This document shows positions 51,644 to 62,611 of a stretch of DNA of 64,000 nt, in pieces. The notes beneath the pieces are model-generated. The model was not told where the DNA came from. It was given only the letters and a program-made list of their open reading frames with translations, and did not search any database. Position 1 is the first letter of the stretch, and the number at the start of each line of letters is the position of its first letter. Made by a program: the position numbers and the translations under genes. The stretch is from Urophycis tenuis (Eukaryota; Chordata; Actinopteri; Gadiformes; Phycidae), in the NCBI GenBank assembly GCA_036785325.1, contig JAXIVH010000020.1, positions 6,243,879-6,307,878 on the forward strand. Reading direction: 5' to 3'.

Positions 51644-51827
51644 TTAAACATAGCTGACCCTTTTTTTCCCCCTTCTCGGGGATTATGCTCCCAGTTTTGA
51701 TCTCGGACGTCTGGTCACTTATAGCATATAATAATATTCTATTACTGTTAAGCCAACTATGAATGATAAAACAGGCCAAAACATGTGTCCTTTATCATAG
51801 CTACACGTGTTACAAAAAAAACGCGTG

Positions 51828-53322
51828 AATTGAAAAGTTGAAGGTATGTTTTTAGCTGCTGGGTAGACTTCAGTCAAACTGATGCAGTTTTGTCTGTGAA
51901 CAACCAAATTGCTCGGGGATGGGCTCATTTTAAGCGGGGAAATCTAAGGTTCCCAACGGCATATGGCAAGACTATATTGAGTCATGGGTCGTTGAAATAC
52001 TAAGCTAATTAATTTCTGTTCTTTATTGAAAGATTGATCTTAATTGAAACGTTGAAGGTATGTTTTTAGCTGCTGGGTAGACTTCAGTCAACCTGACGCA
52101 GTTTTGTCTGTGAGCGAGCAGACTGCTCGCGGATGGGCTCATTTTAAGCGGGGAAATCTAAGCTTTCCAACGGCGTATGGCAAGACTATATTGACTCATT
52201 GGTCGTTGAAATACTAAGCTAATTAATTTGTGATCTGTAAGGAAAGATTGATGTTAATTGAAACGTTGAAGGTATGTTTTTAGCTGCTGGGTAGACTTCA
52301 GTCAACCTGACACAGTTTTGTCTCTGAGCAACCAAATTGCTTGGGGATGGGCTCATTATAAGCGGGGAAATCTAAGCTTTTCAACGGCGTATGGCAAGAC
52401 TATATTCACTAATGGCCCGTTGAAATACTAAGCTAATTAATTTGTGTTCTGTAAGGAAAGATTGATGTCAATTGAAACGTTAAAGGTATGTTTTTAGCTG
52501 CTGGGTAGACTTCATTCAACCTGACGCAGTTTAGTCTGTGATCAACCAGACTGCTCGCGGATGGGCTCATTTTAAGCGGGGAAATCTAAGCTTTCCAACG
52601 GCGTATGGAAAGACTATATTGACTCATGGGTCGTTGAAATACTAAGCTAATTAATTTGTGTTCTGTAAGGAAAGATTGATGTTAATTGAAACGTTGAAGG
52701 TATGTCTTTAGCTGCTGGGTAGACTTCATTCAACCTGACGCAGTTTAGTCTGTGATCAACCAGACTGCTCGCGGATGGGCTCATTTTAAGCGGGGAAATC
52801 TAAGCTTTCCAACGGCGTATGGCAAGACTATATTGACTCATGGGTCATTGAAATACTAAGCTAATTAATTTGTGTTCTGTAAGGAAAGATTGATGTTAAT
52901 TGAAACGTTGAAGGTATGTTTTTAGCTGCTGGGTAGACTTCAGTCAACCTGACGCAGTTTAGTCTGTGATCAACCAGACTGCTCGCGGATGGGCTCATTT
53001 TAAGCGGGGAAATCTAAGCTTTCCAACGGCGTATCGCAAGAGTATATTGACTCATGGGTCGTTGAAATACTAAGCTAATTAATTTGTGTTCTGTAAGGAA
53101 AGATTGATGTTAATTGAAACGTTGAAGGTATGTTTTTAGCTGCTGGGTAGACTTCAGTCAACCTGACACAGTTTTGTCTCTGAGCAACCAAATTGCTTGG
53201 GGATGGGCTCATTATAAGCGGGGAAATCTAAGCTTTCCAACGGCGTATGGCATGACTATATTTGCCCATGGGTCGTCGAAATAATAAGCTGATTCATGTG
53301 TGTTCTGTTGGCTGTGGAAAGA
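51828..53322. repeat. 214-bp satellite array, block 15 (6 full monomers)
   Basis: Monomers start at 51854. The first monomers repeat block 14 at +2463 bp; later ones switch to CGTATCGCAAGAG and GTCATTG types. The split monomer before unit 15 is an unusual chimera: CTCTGAGCAACC...GCTTGGGG on the left joined to GGCATGACTATATTTGCCC on the right. Confidence 0.96.
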
Positions 53323-53495
53323 AAATAGCACACAAGTCATACCAAGTCACCTTTATTTTTCAGTGATAAACATTAATAAATAAACAGTATGGACATTGTA
53401 TAAACAGTTGTATAAAAAGTGTAAACGGTATGAACAGTGTTCTTATAAAAGATATCAATATCAATACTGATCACGTGTGTATTTTATATTTCCAG

Positions 53496-53564
53496 GTTAT
53501 TTGTTGATGAGCCAGAGCCTGTGACTCCCACCAATCGGCCCGTTCAGCCCACTGCGTTGTCGTC
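53496..53564 (+). pseudogene. Exon remnant, copy 15 (69 bp)
   Basis: Only the first 69 bp of the exon remain, ending GTTGTCGTC, joined through one G to TAAAACACAC. The 3' splice site is present but the donor is gone, so this copy could not be spliced as an internal exon. It carries AATCGG, shared with copies 16 and 17. Confidence 0.7.
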
Positions 53565-53566
53565 GT

Positions 53567-53569
<3 letters not shown>

Positions 53570-53601
<32 letters not shown>

Positions 53602-53653
53602 GCATATATACACACACACACACGCATATATACACACACATATATATATATAC
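53570..53653. repeat. CA/TA microsatellite, unit 15 (84 bp)
   Basis: Uninterrupted alternating purine-pyrimidine; same length as units 16 and 17. Confidence 0.95.
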
Positions 53654-53837
53654 TTAAACATAGCTGACCCTTTTTTTCCCCCTTCTCGGGGATTATGCTC
53701 CCAGTTTTGATCTCGGACGTCTGGTCACTTATAGCATATAATAATATTCTATTACTGTTAAGCCAACTATGAATAATAAAACAGGCCAAAACATGTGTCC
53801 TTTATCATAGCTACACGTGTTACAAAAAAAACGCGTG

Positions 53838-54476
53838 AATTGAAAAGTTGAAGGTATGTTTTGAGCTGCTGGGTAGACTTCAGTCAACCTGACGCAGTTT
53901 TGTCTGTGAGCAACCAAATTGCTCGGGGATGGGCTCATTTTAAGCGGGGAAATCTAAGGTTCCCAACGGCGTATGGCAAGACTATATTGAGTCATGGGTC
54001 GTTGAAATACTAAGCTAATTAATTTGTGTTCTGTAAGGAAAGATTGATGTTAATTGAAACGTTGAAGGTATGTTTTTAGCTGCTGGGTAGACTTCAGTCA
54101 ACCTGACGCAGTTTAGTCTGTGATCAACCAGACTGCTCGAGGATGGGCTCATTTTAAGCGGGGAAATCTAAGCTTTCCAACGGCGTATGGCAAGACTATA
54201 TTCACTAAAGGGTCGTTGAAATACTAAGCTAATTAATTTGTGTTCTGTAAGGAAAGATTGATGTTAATTGAAACGTTGAAGGTATGTCTTTAGCTGCTGT
54301 GTAGACTTCAGTCAACCTGACGCAGATTTGTCTGTGAGCAACCAAATTGCTCGGAGATGGGCTCATTTTAAACGGGGAAATCTAAGCTTTCCAACGACGT
54401 ATGGCATGACTATATTTGCCCATGGGTCGTCGAAATAATAAGCTGATTCATGTGTGTTCTGTTGGCTGTGGAAAGA
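53838..54476. repeat. 214-bp satellite array, block 16 (2 full monomers)
   Basis: The shortest array, with monomers at 53864 and 54078. The first is a hybrid: boundary type (AAGGTTCCC, GAGTCATGGG) on the left and ordinary (GTTCTGTAAGGAAAG) on the right. Confidence 0.96.
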
Positions 54477-54649
54477 AAATAGCACACAAGTCATACCAAG
54501 TCACCTTTATTTTTCAGTGATAAACATTAATAAATAAACAGTATGGACATTGTATAAACAGTTGTATAAAAAGTGTAAACGGTATGAACAGTGTTCTTAT
54601 AAAAGATATCAATATCAATACTGATCACGTGTGTATTTTATATTTCCAG

Positions 54650-55153
54650 GTTATTTGTTGATGAGCCAGAGCCTGTGACTCCCACCAATCGGCCCGTTCA
54701 GCCCACTGCGTTGTCGTCCTCCACCTGGCCGAAGCCTCCTGCGCCCACCCGCCTCCAGCCGAGGCCTCCTGCTGCGTCAGCCTGTGGCCCGCCCGCCCCC
54801 TGTGTCGGCAGCACCCATACCGCTGGTCCTCCCCGCACAGCCACAGGCCCCCTCCGTCCTGCTTCGTGGGCCATCCTGCAGCTGTCTCTGCAGTCATCGT
54901 GTGTCAAAACCATTCAAACTTGTATATGGTAACATTTCAAAATGACACCAGCATAAATGAGGACCTTGCAATAGGTTGTGTGTTACATGACCCCCCTGGC
55001 ATACAGCTGTATGTCTCTGTGAAGGTGGTTGTGAAGAACTGCATCCGGCTGAACAAGTACAAGTGCCGGTGAGGCAGCAACTCTCTCGAGGGGTTGCACG
55101 CCCACCTGGTTAACGCCATCCCTTCACAGCGATGTGGGATCATGCCGTTCCAA
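54650..55153 (+). pseudogene. Decayed internal exon, copy 16
   Basis: Shares AATCGG and CCACCTGGCCG (CGG to TGG, a CpG transition) with copy 17; stops and splice sites otherwise conserved. Confidence 0.6.
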
Positions 55154-55163
55154 GTAAGTTATT

Positions 55164-55166
<3 letters not shown>

Positions 55167-55198
<32 letters not shown>

Positions 55199-55250
55199 GC
55201 ATATATACACACACACACACGCATATATACACACACATATATATATATAC
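55167..55250. repeat. CA/TA microsatellite, unit 16 (84 bp)
   Basis: Same length and pattern as units 15 and 17. Confidence 0.95.
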
Positions 55251-55434
55251 TTAAACATAGCTGACCCTTTTTTTCCCCCTTCTCGGGGATTATGCTCCCA
55301 GTTTTGATCTCGGACGTCTGGTCACTTATAGCATATAATAATATTCTATTACTGTTAAGCCAACTATGAATAATAAAACAGGCCAAAACATGTGTCCTTT
55401 ATCATAGCTACACGTGTTACAAAAAAAACGCGTG

Positions 55435-57143
55435 AATTGAAAAGTTGAAGGTATGTTTTTAGCTGCTGGGTAGACTTCAGTCAACCTGACGCAGTTTTGT
55501 CTGTGAGCAACCAAATTGCTCGGGGATGGGCTCATTTTAAGCGGGGAAATCTAAGGTTCCCAACGGCGTATGGCAAGACTATATTGAGTCATGGGTCGTT
55601 GAAATACTAAGCTAATTAATTTCTGTTCTTTATTGAAAGATTGATCTTAATTGAAACGTTGAAGGTATGTTTTTAGCTGCTGGGTAGACTTCAGTCAACC
55701 TGACGCAGTTTTGTCTGTGAGCAAGCAGACTGCTCGCGGATGGGCTCATTTTAAGCGGGGAAATCTAAGCTTTCCAACGGCGTATGGCAAGACTATATTG
55801 ACTCATTGGTCGTTGAAATACTAAGCTAATTAATTTGTGATCTGTAAGGAAAGATTGATGTTAATTGAAACGTTGAAGGTATGTTTTTAGCTGCTGGGTA
55901 GACTTCAGTCAACCTGACACAGTTTTGTCTCTGAGCAACCAAATTGCTTGGGGATGGGCTCATTATAAGCGGGGAAATCTAAGCTTTTCAACGGCGTATG
56001 GCAAGACTATATTCACTAATGGCCCGTTGAAATACTAAGCTAATTAATTTGTGTTCTGTAAGGAAAGATTGATGTCAATTGAAACGTTAAAGGTATGTTT
56101 TTAGCTGCTGGGTAGACTTCATTCAACCTGACGCAGTTTAGTCTGTGATCAACCAGACTGCTCGCGGATGGGCTCATTTTAAGCGGGGAAATCTAAGCTT
56201 TCCAACGGCGTATGGAAAGACTATATTGACTCATGGGTCGTTGAAATACTAAGCTAATTAATTTGTGTTCTGTAAGGAAAGATTGATGTTAATTGAAACG
56301 TTGAAGGTATGTTTTTAGCTGCTGGGTAGACTTCATTCAACCTGACGCAGTTTAGTCTGTGATCAACCAGACTGCTCGCGGATGGGCTCATTTTAAGCGG
56401 GGAAATCTAAGCTTTCCAACGGCGTATGGCAAGACTATATTGACTCATGGGTCATTGAAATACTAAGCTAATTAATTTGTGTTCTGTAAGGAAAGATTGA
56501 TGTTAATTGAAACGTTGAAGGTATGTTTTTAGCTGCTGGGTAGACTTCAGTCAACCTGACGCAGTTTAGTCTGTGATCAACCAGACTGCTCGCGGATGGG
56601 CTCATTTTAAGCGGGGAAATCTAAGCTTTCCAACGGCGTATGGCAAGAGTATATTGACTCATGGGTCGTTGAAATACTAAGCTAATTAATTTGTGTTCTG
56701 TAAGGAAAGATTGATGTTAATTGAAACGTTGAAGGTATGTTTTTAGCTGCTGGGTAGACTTCAGTCAACCTGACGCAGTTTAGTCTGTGATCAACCAGAC
56801 TGCTCGAGGATGGGCTCATTTTAAGCGGGGAAATCTAAGCTTTCCAACGGCGTATGGCAAGACTATATTCACTAAAGGGTCGTTGAAATACTAAGCTAAT
56901 TAATTTGTGTTCTGTAAGGAAAGATTGATGTTAATTGAAACGTTGAAGGTATGTCTTTAGCTGCTGTGTAGACTTCAGTCAACCTGACGCAGATTTGTCT
57001 GTGAGCAACCAAATTGCTCGGAGATGGGCTCATTTTAAACGGGGAAATCTAAGCTTCCCAACGACGTATGGCATGACTATATTTGCCCATGGGTCGTCGA
57101 AATAATAAGCTGATTCATGTGTGTTCTGTTGGCTGTGGAAAGA
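55435..57143. repeat. 214-bp satellite array, block 17 (7 full monomers)
   Basis: Monomers start at 55461. Contains the GATGTCAATTG, GTCATTG and CAAGAGTATATTG monomers in the order also seen in blocks 18 and 19, which progressively lose monomers. Confidence 0.96.
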
Positions 57144-57316
57144 AAATAGCACACAAGTCATACCAAGTCACCTTTATTTTTCAGTGATAAACATTAATAA
57201 ATAAACAGTATGGATATTGTATAAACAGTTGTATAAAAAGTGTAAACGGTATGAACAGTGTTCTTATAAAAGATATCAATATCAATACTGATCACGTGTG
57301 TATTTTATATTTCCAG

Positions 57317-57820
57317 GTTATTTGTTGATGAGCCAGAGCCTGTGACTCCCACCAATCGGCCCGTTCAGCCCACTGCGTTGTCGTCCTCCACCTGGCCGAA
57401 GCCTCCTGCGCCCACCCGCCTCCAGCCGAGGCCTCCTGCTGCGTCAGCCTGTGGCCCGCCCGCCCCCTGTGTCGGCAGCACCCATACCGCTGGTCCTCCC
57501 CGCACAGCCACAGGCCCCCTCCGTCCTGCTTCGTGGGCCATCCTGCAGCTGTCTCTGCAGTCATCGTGTGTCAAAACCATTCAAACTTGTATATGGTAAC
57601 ATTTCAAAATGACACCAGCATAAATGAGGACCTTGCAATAGGTTGTGTGTTACATGACCCCCCTGGCATACAGCTGTATGTCTCTGTGAAGGTGGTTGTG
57701 AAGAACTGCATCCGGCTGAACAAGTACAAGTGCCGGTGAGGCAGCAACTCTCTCGAGGGGTTGCACGCCCACCTGGTTAACGCCATCCCTTCACAGCGAT
57801 GTGGGATCATGCCGTTCCAA
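57317..57820 (+). pseudogene. Decayed internal exon, copy 17
   Basis: Same two variants as copy 16 (AATCGG, CCTGGCCG), indicating recent common origin. Confidence 0.6.
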
Positions 57821-57830
57821 GTAAGTGATT

Positions 57831-57833
<3 letters not shown>

Positions 57834-57865
<32 letters not shown>

Positions 57866-57917
57866 GCATATATACACACACACACACGCATATATACACA
57901 CACATATATATATATAC
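57834..57917. repeat. CA/TA microsatellite, unit 17 (84 bp)
   Basis: Same as unit 16. Confidence 0.95.
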
Positions 57918-58101
57918 TTAAACATAGCTGACCCTTTTTTTCCCCCTTCTCGGGGATTATGCTCCCAGTTTTGATCTCGGACGTCTGGTCACTTATAGCA
58001 TATAATAATATTCTATTACTGTTAAGCCAACTATGAATAATAAAACAGGCCAAAACATGTGTCCTTTATCATAGCTACACGTATTACAAAAAAAACACGT
58101 G

Positions 58102-59596
58102 AATTGAAAAGTTGAAGGTATGTTTTTAGCTGCTGGGTAGACTTCAGTCAACCTGACGCAGTTTTGTCTGTGAGCAACCAAATTGCTCGGGGATGGGCTC
58201 ATTTTAAGCGGGGAAATCTAAGGTTCCCAACGGCGTATGGCAAGATTATATTGAGTCATGGGTCGTTGAAATACTAAGCTAATTAATTTCTGTTCTTTAT
58301 TGAAAGATTGATCTTAATTGAAACGTTGAAGGTATGTTTTTAGCTGCTGGGTAGACTTCAGTCAACCTGACGCAGTTTTGTCTGTGAGCAACCAGACTGC
58401 TCGCGGATGGGCTCATTTTAAGCGGGGAAATCTAAGCTTTCCAACGGCGTATGGCAAGACTATATTGACTCATTGGTCGTTGAAATACTAAGCTAATTAA
58501 TTTGTGTTCTGTAAGGAAAGATTGATGTCAATTGAAACGTTAAAGGTATGTTTTTAGCTGCTGGGTAGACTTCATTCAACCTGACACAGTTTAGTCTGTG
58601 ATCAACCAGACTGCTCGCGGATGGGCTCATTTTAAGCGGGGAAATCTAAGCTTTCCAACGGCGTATGGAAAGACTATATTGACTCATGGGTCGTTGAAAT
58701 ACTAAGCTAATTAATTTGTGTTCTGTAAGGAAAGATTGATGTTAATTGAAACGTTGAAGGTATGTTTTTAGCTGCTGGGTAGACTTCATTCAACCTGACG
58801 CAGTTTAGTCTGTGATCAACCAGACTGCTCGCGGATGGGCTCATTTTAAGCGGGGAAATCTAAGCTTTCCAACGGCGTATGGCAAGACTATATTGACTCA
58901 TGGGTCATTGAAATACTAAGCTAATTAATTTGTGTTCTGTAAGGAAAGATTGATGTTAATTGAAACGTTGAAGGTATGTTTTTAGCTGCTGGGTAGACTT
59001 CAGTCAACCTGACGCAGTTTAGTCTGTGATCAACCAGACTGCTCGCGGATGGGCTCATTTTAAGCGGGGAAATCTAAGCTTTCCAACGGCGTATGGCAAG
59101 AGTATATTGACTCATGGGTCGTTGAAATACTAAGCTAATTAATTTGTGTTCTGTAAGGAAAGATTGATGTTAATTGAAACGTTGAAGGTATGTTTTTAGC
59201 TGCTGGGTAGACTTCAGTCAACCTGACGCAGTTTAGTCTGTGATCAACCAGACTGCTCGAGGATGGGCTCATTTTAAGCGGGGAAATCTAAGCTTTCCAA
59301 CGGCGTATGGCAAGTCTATATTCACTAAAGGGTCGTTGAAATACTAAGCTAATTAATTTGTGTTCTGTAAGGAAAGATTGATGTTAATTGAAACGTTGAA
59401 GGTATGTCTTTAGCTGGTGTGTAGACTTCAGTCAACCTGACGCAGATTTGTCTGTGAGCAACCAAATTGCTCGGAGATGGGCTCATTTTAAACGGGGAAA
59501 TCTAAGCTTTCCAACGACGTATGGCATGACTATATTTGCCCATGGGTCGTCGAAATAATAAGCTGATTCATGTGTGTTCTGTTGGCTGTGGAAAGA
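58102..59596. repeat. 214-bp satellite array, block 18 (6 full monomers)
   Basis: Monomers start at 58128. Compared with block 17 it lacks the CTCTGAGCAACC monomer. Private variants include CAAGTCTATATTC near 59311 and TTTAGCTGGTG near 59409. Confidence 0.96.
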
Positions 59597-59769
59597 AAAT
59601 AGCACACAAGTCATACCAAGTCACCTTTATTTTTCAGTGATAAACATTAATAAATAAACAGTATGGACATTGTATAAACAGTTGTATAAAAAGTGTAAAC
59701 GGTATGAACAGTGTTCTTATAAAAGATATCAATATCAATACTGATCACGTGTGTATTTTATATTTCCAG

Positions 59770-60273
59770 GTTATTTGTTGATGAGCCAGAGCCTGTGACT
59801 CCCACCAACCGGCCCGTTCAGCCCACTGCGTTGTCGTCCTCCACCCGGCCGAAGCCTCCTGCGCCCACCCGCCTCCAGCCGAGGCCTCCTGCTGCGTCAG
59901 CCTGTGGCCCGCCCGCCCCCTGTGTCGGCAGCACCCATACCGCTGGTCCTCCCCGCACAGCCACAGGCCCCCTCCGTCCTGCTTCGTGGGCCATCCTGCA
60001 GCTGTCTCTGCAGTCATCGTGTGTCAAAACCATTCAAACTTGTATATGGTAACATTTCAAAATGACACCAGCATAAATGAGGACCTTGCAATAGGTTGTG
60101 TGTTACATGACCCCCCTGGCATACAGCTGTATGTCTCTGTGAAGGTGGTTGTGAAGAACTGCATCCGGCTGAACAAGTACAAGTGCCGGTGAGGCAGCAA
60201 CTCTCTCGAGGGGTTGCACGCCCACCTGGTTAACGCCATCCCTTCACAGCGATGTGGGATCATGCCGTTCCAA
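59770..60273 (+). pseudogene. Decayed internal exon, copy 18
   Basis: Back to the copy 3 sequence (AACCGG, CCCGGCCG); splice sites and stops conserved. Confidence 0.6.
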
Positions 60274-60283
60274 GTAAGTGATT

Positions 60284-60286
<3 letters not shown>

Positions 60287-60334
<48 letters not shown>

Positions 60335-60386
60335 GCATATATACACACACACACACGCATATATACACACACATATATATATATAC
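60287..60386. repeat. CA/TA microsatellite, unit 18 (100 bp)
   Basis: Same length and pattern as units 5, 6 and 19. Confidence 0.95.
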
Positions 60387-60570
60387 TTAAACATAGCTGA
60401 CCCTTTTTTTCCCCCTTCTCGGGGATTATGCTCCCAGTTTTGATCTCGGACGTCTGGTCACTTATAGCATATAATAATATTCTATTACTGTTAAGCCAAC
60501 TATGAATAATAAAACAGGCCAAAACATTTGTCCTTTATCATAGCTACACGTATTACAAAAAAAACGCGTG

Positions 60571-61637
60571 AATTGAAAAGTTGAAGGTATGTTTTTAGCT
60601 GCTGGGTAGACTTCAGTCAACCTGACGCAGTTTTGTCTGTGAGCAACCAGACTGCTCGCGGATGGGCTCATTTTAAGCGGGGAAATCTAAGCTTTCCAAC
60701 GGCGTATGGCAAGACTATATTGACTCATTGGTCGTTGAAATACTAAGCTAATTAATTTGTGTTCTGTAAGGAAAGATTGATGTCAATTGAAACGTTAAAG
60801 GTATGTTTTTAGCTGCTGGGTAGACTTCATTCAACCTGACGCAGTTTAGTCTGTGATCAACCAGACTGCTCGTGGATGGGCTCATTTTAAGCGGGGAAAT
60901 CTAAGCTTTCCAACGGCGTATGGAAAGACTATATTGACTCATGGGTCGTTGAAATACTAAGCTAATTAATTTGTGTTCTGTAAGGAAAGATTGATGTTAA
61001 TTGAAACGTTGAAGGTATGTTTTTAGCTGCTGGGTAGACTTCATTCAACCTGACGCAGTTTAGTCTGTGATCAACCAGACTGCTCGCGGATGGGCTCATT
61101 TTAAGCGGGGAAATCTAAGCTTTCCAACGGCGTATGGCAAGACTATATTGACTCATGGGTCATTGAAATACTAAGCTAATTAATTTGTGTTCTGTAAGGA
61201 AAGATTGATGTTAATTGAAACGTTGAAGGTATGTTTTTAGCTGCTGGGTAGACTTCAGTCAACCTGACGCAGTTTAGTCTGTGATCAACCAGACTGCTCG
61301 CGGATGGGCTCATTTTAAGCGGGGAAATCTAAGCTTTCCAACGGCGTATGGCAAGACTATATTCACTAAAGGGTCGTTGAAATACTAAGCTAATTAATTT
61401 GTGTTCTGTAAGGAAAGATTGATGTTAATTGAAACGTTGAAGGTATGTCTTTAGCTGCTGTGTAGACTTCAGTCAACCTGACGCAGATTTGTCTGTGAGC
61501 AACCAAATTGCTCGGAGATGGGCTCATTTTAAACGGGGAAATCTAAGCTTTCCAACGACGTATGGCATGACTATATTTGCCCATGGGTCGTCGAAATAAT
61601 AAGCTGATTCATGTGTGTTCTGTTGGCTGTGGAAAGA
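60571..61637. repeat. 214-bp satellite array, block 19 (4 full monomers)
   Basis: Monomers start at 60597. The first is an ordinary CCAGACTGCTCGCGG type, joined directly to the complex-unit tail. Confidence 0.96.
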
Positions 61638-61810
61638 AAATAGCACACAAGTCATACCAAGTCACCTTTATTTTTCAGTGATAAACATTAATAAATAAAC
61701 AGTATGGACATTGTATAAACAGTTGTATAAAAAGTGTAAACGGTATGAACAGTGTTCTTATAAAAGATATCAATATCAATACTGATCACGTGTGTATTTT
61801 ATATTTCCAG

Positions 61811-62314
61811 GTTATTTGTTGATGAGCCAGAGCCTGTGACTCCCACCAACCGGCCCGTTCAGCCCACTGCGTTGTCGTCCTCCACCCGGCCGAAGCCTCC
61901 TGCGCCCACCCGCCTCCAGCCGAGGCCTCCTGCTGCGTCAGCCTGTGGCCCGCCCGCCCCCTGTGTCGGCAGCACCCATACCGCTGGTCCTCCCCGCACA
62001 GCCACAGGCCCCCTCCGTCCTGCTTCGTGGGCCATCCTGCAGCTGTCTCTGCAGTCATCGTGTGTCAAAACCATTCAAACTTGTATATGGTAACATTTCA
62101 AAATGACACCAGCATAAATGAGGACCTTGCAATAGGTTGTGTGTTACATGACCCCCCTGGCATACAGCTGTATGTCTCTGTGAAGGTGGTTGTGAAGAAC
62201 TGCATCCGGCTGAACAAGTACAAGTGCCGGTGAGGCAGCAACTCTCTCGAGGGGTTGCACGCCCACCTGGTTAACGCCATCCCTTCACAGCGATGTGGGA
62301 TCATGCCGTTCCAA
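61811..62314 (+). pseudogene. Decayed internal exon, copy 19
   Basis: No private difference seen relative to copy 18; splice sites and stops conserved. Confidence 0.6.
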
Positions 62315-62324
62315 GTAAGTGATT

Positions 62325-62327
<3 letters not shown>

Positions 62328-62375
<48 letters not shown>

Positions 62376-62427
62376 GCATATATACACACACACACACGCA
62401 TATATACACACACATATATATATATAC
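62328..62427. repeat. CA/TA microsatellite, unit 19 (100 bp)
   Basis: Same as unit 18. Confidence 0.95.
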
Positions 62428-62611
62428 TTAAACATAGCTGACCCTTTTTTTCCCCCTTCTCGGGGATTATGCTCCCAGTTTTGATCTCGGACGTCTGGTC
62501 ACTTATAGCATATAATAATATTCTATTACTGTTAAGCCAACTATGAATAATAAAACAGGCCAAAACATTTGTCCTTTATCATAGCTACACGTATTACAAA
62601 AAAAACGCGTG

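Larger units (their letters stand above)
50860..51827. repeat. Complex unit 14 (968 bp)
   Basis: Resembles unit 13 but with a shorter CA run and a private GAATGATAAAAC in the tail near 51763. Confidence 0.93.
53323..53837. repeat. Complex unit 15 (515 bp), internally deleted
   Basis: About 445 bp are missing, including most of the exon, its donor and the start of the following intron-like stretch. The join is at 53564-53566. Confidence 0.93.
54477..55434. repeat. Complex unit 16 (958 bp)
   Basis: Has GTAAGTTATTAAAAC after the exon (a private G to T at intron position +7) and CACGTGTTAC in the tail. Confidence 0.93.
57144..58101. repeat. Complex unit 17 (958 bp)
   Basis: Private TATGGATATTG upstream of the exon and AAAAACACGTG at the right junction. 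The tail has CACGTATTAC, unlike units 13-16. Confidence 0.93.
59597..60570. repeat. Complex unit 18 (974 bp)
   Basis: CATTTGTCC tail as in units 3, 6 and 19. The diverged right-boundary monomer is missing and an ordinary HindIII-bearing monomer follows directly. Confidence 0.93.
61638..62611. repeat. Complex unit 19 (974 bp)
   Basis: Same length as unit 18. As in unit 18, the following monomer is not the boundary type. Confidence 0.93.
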
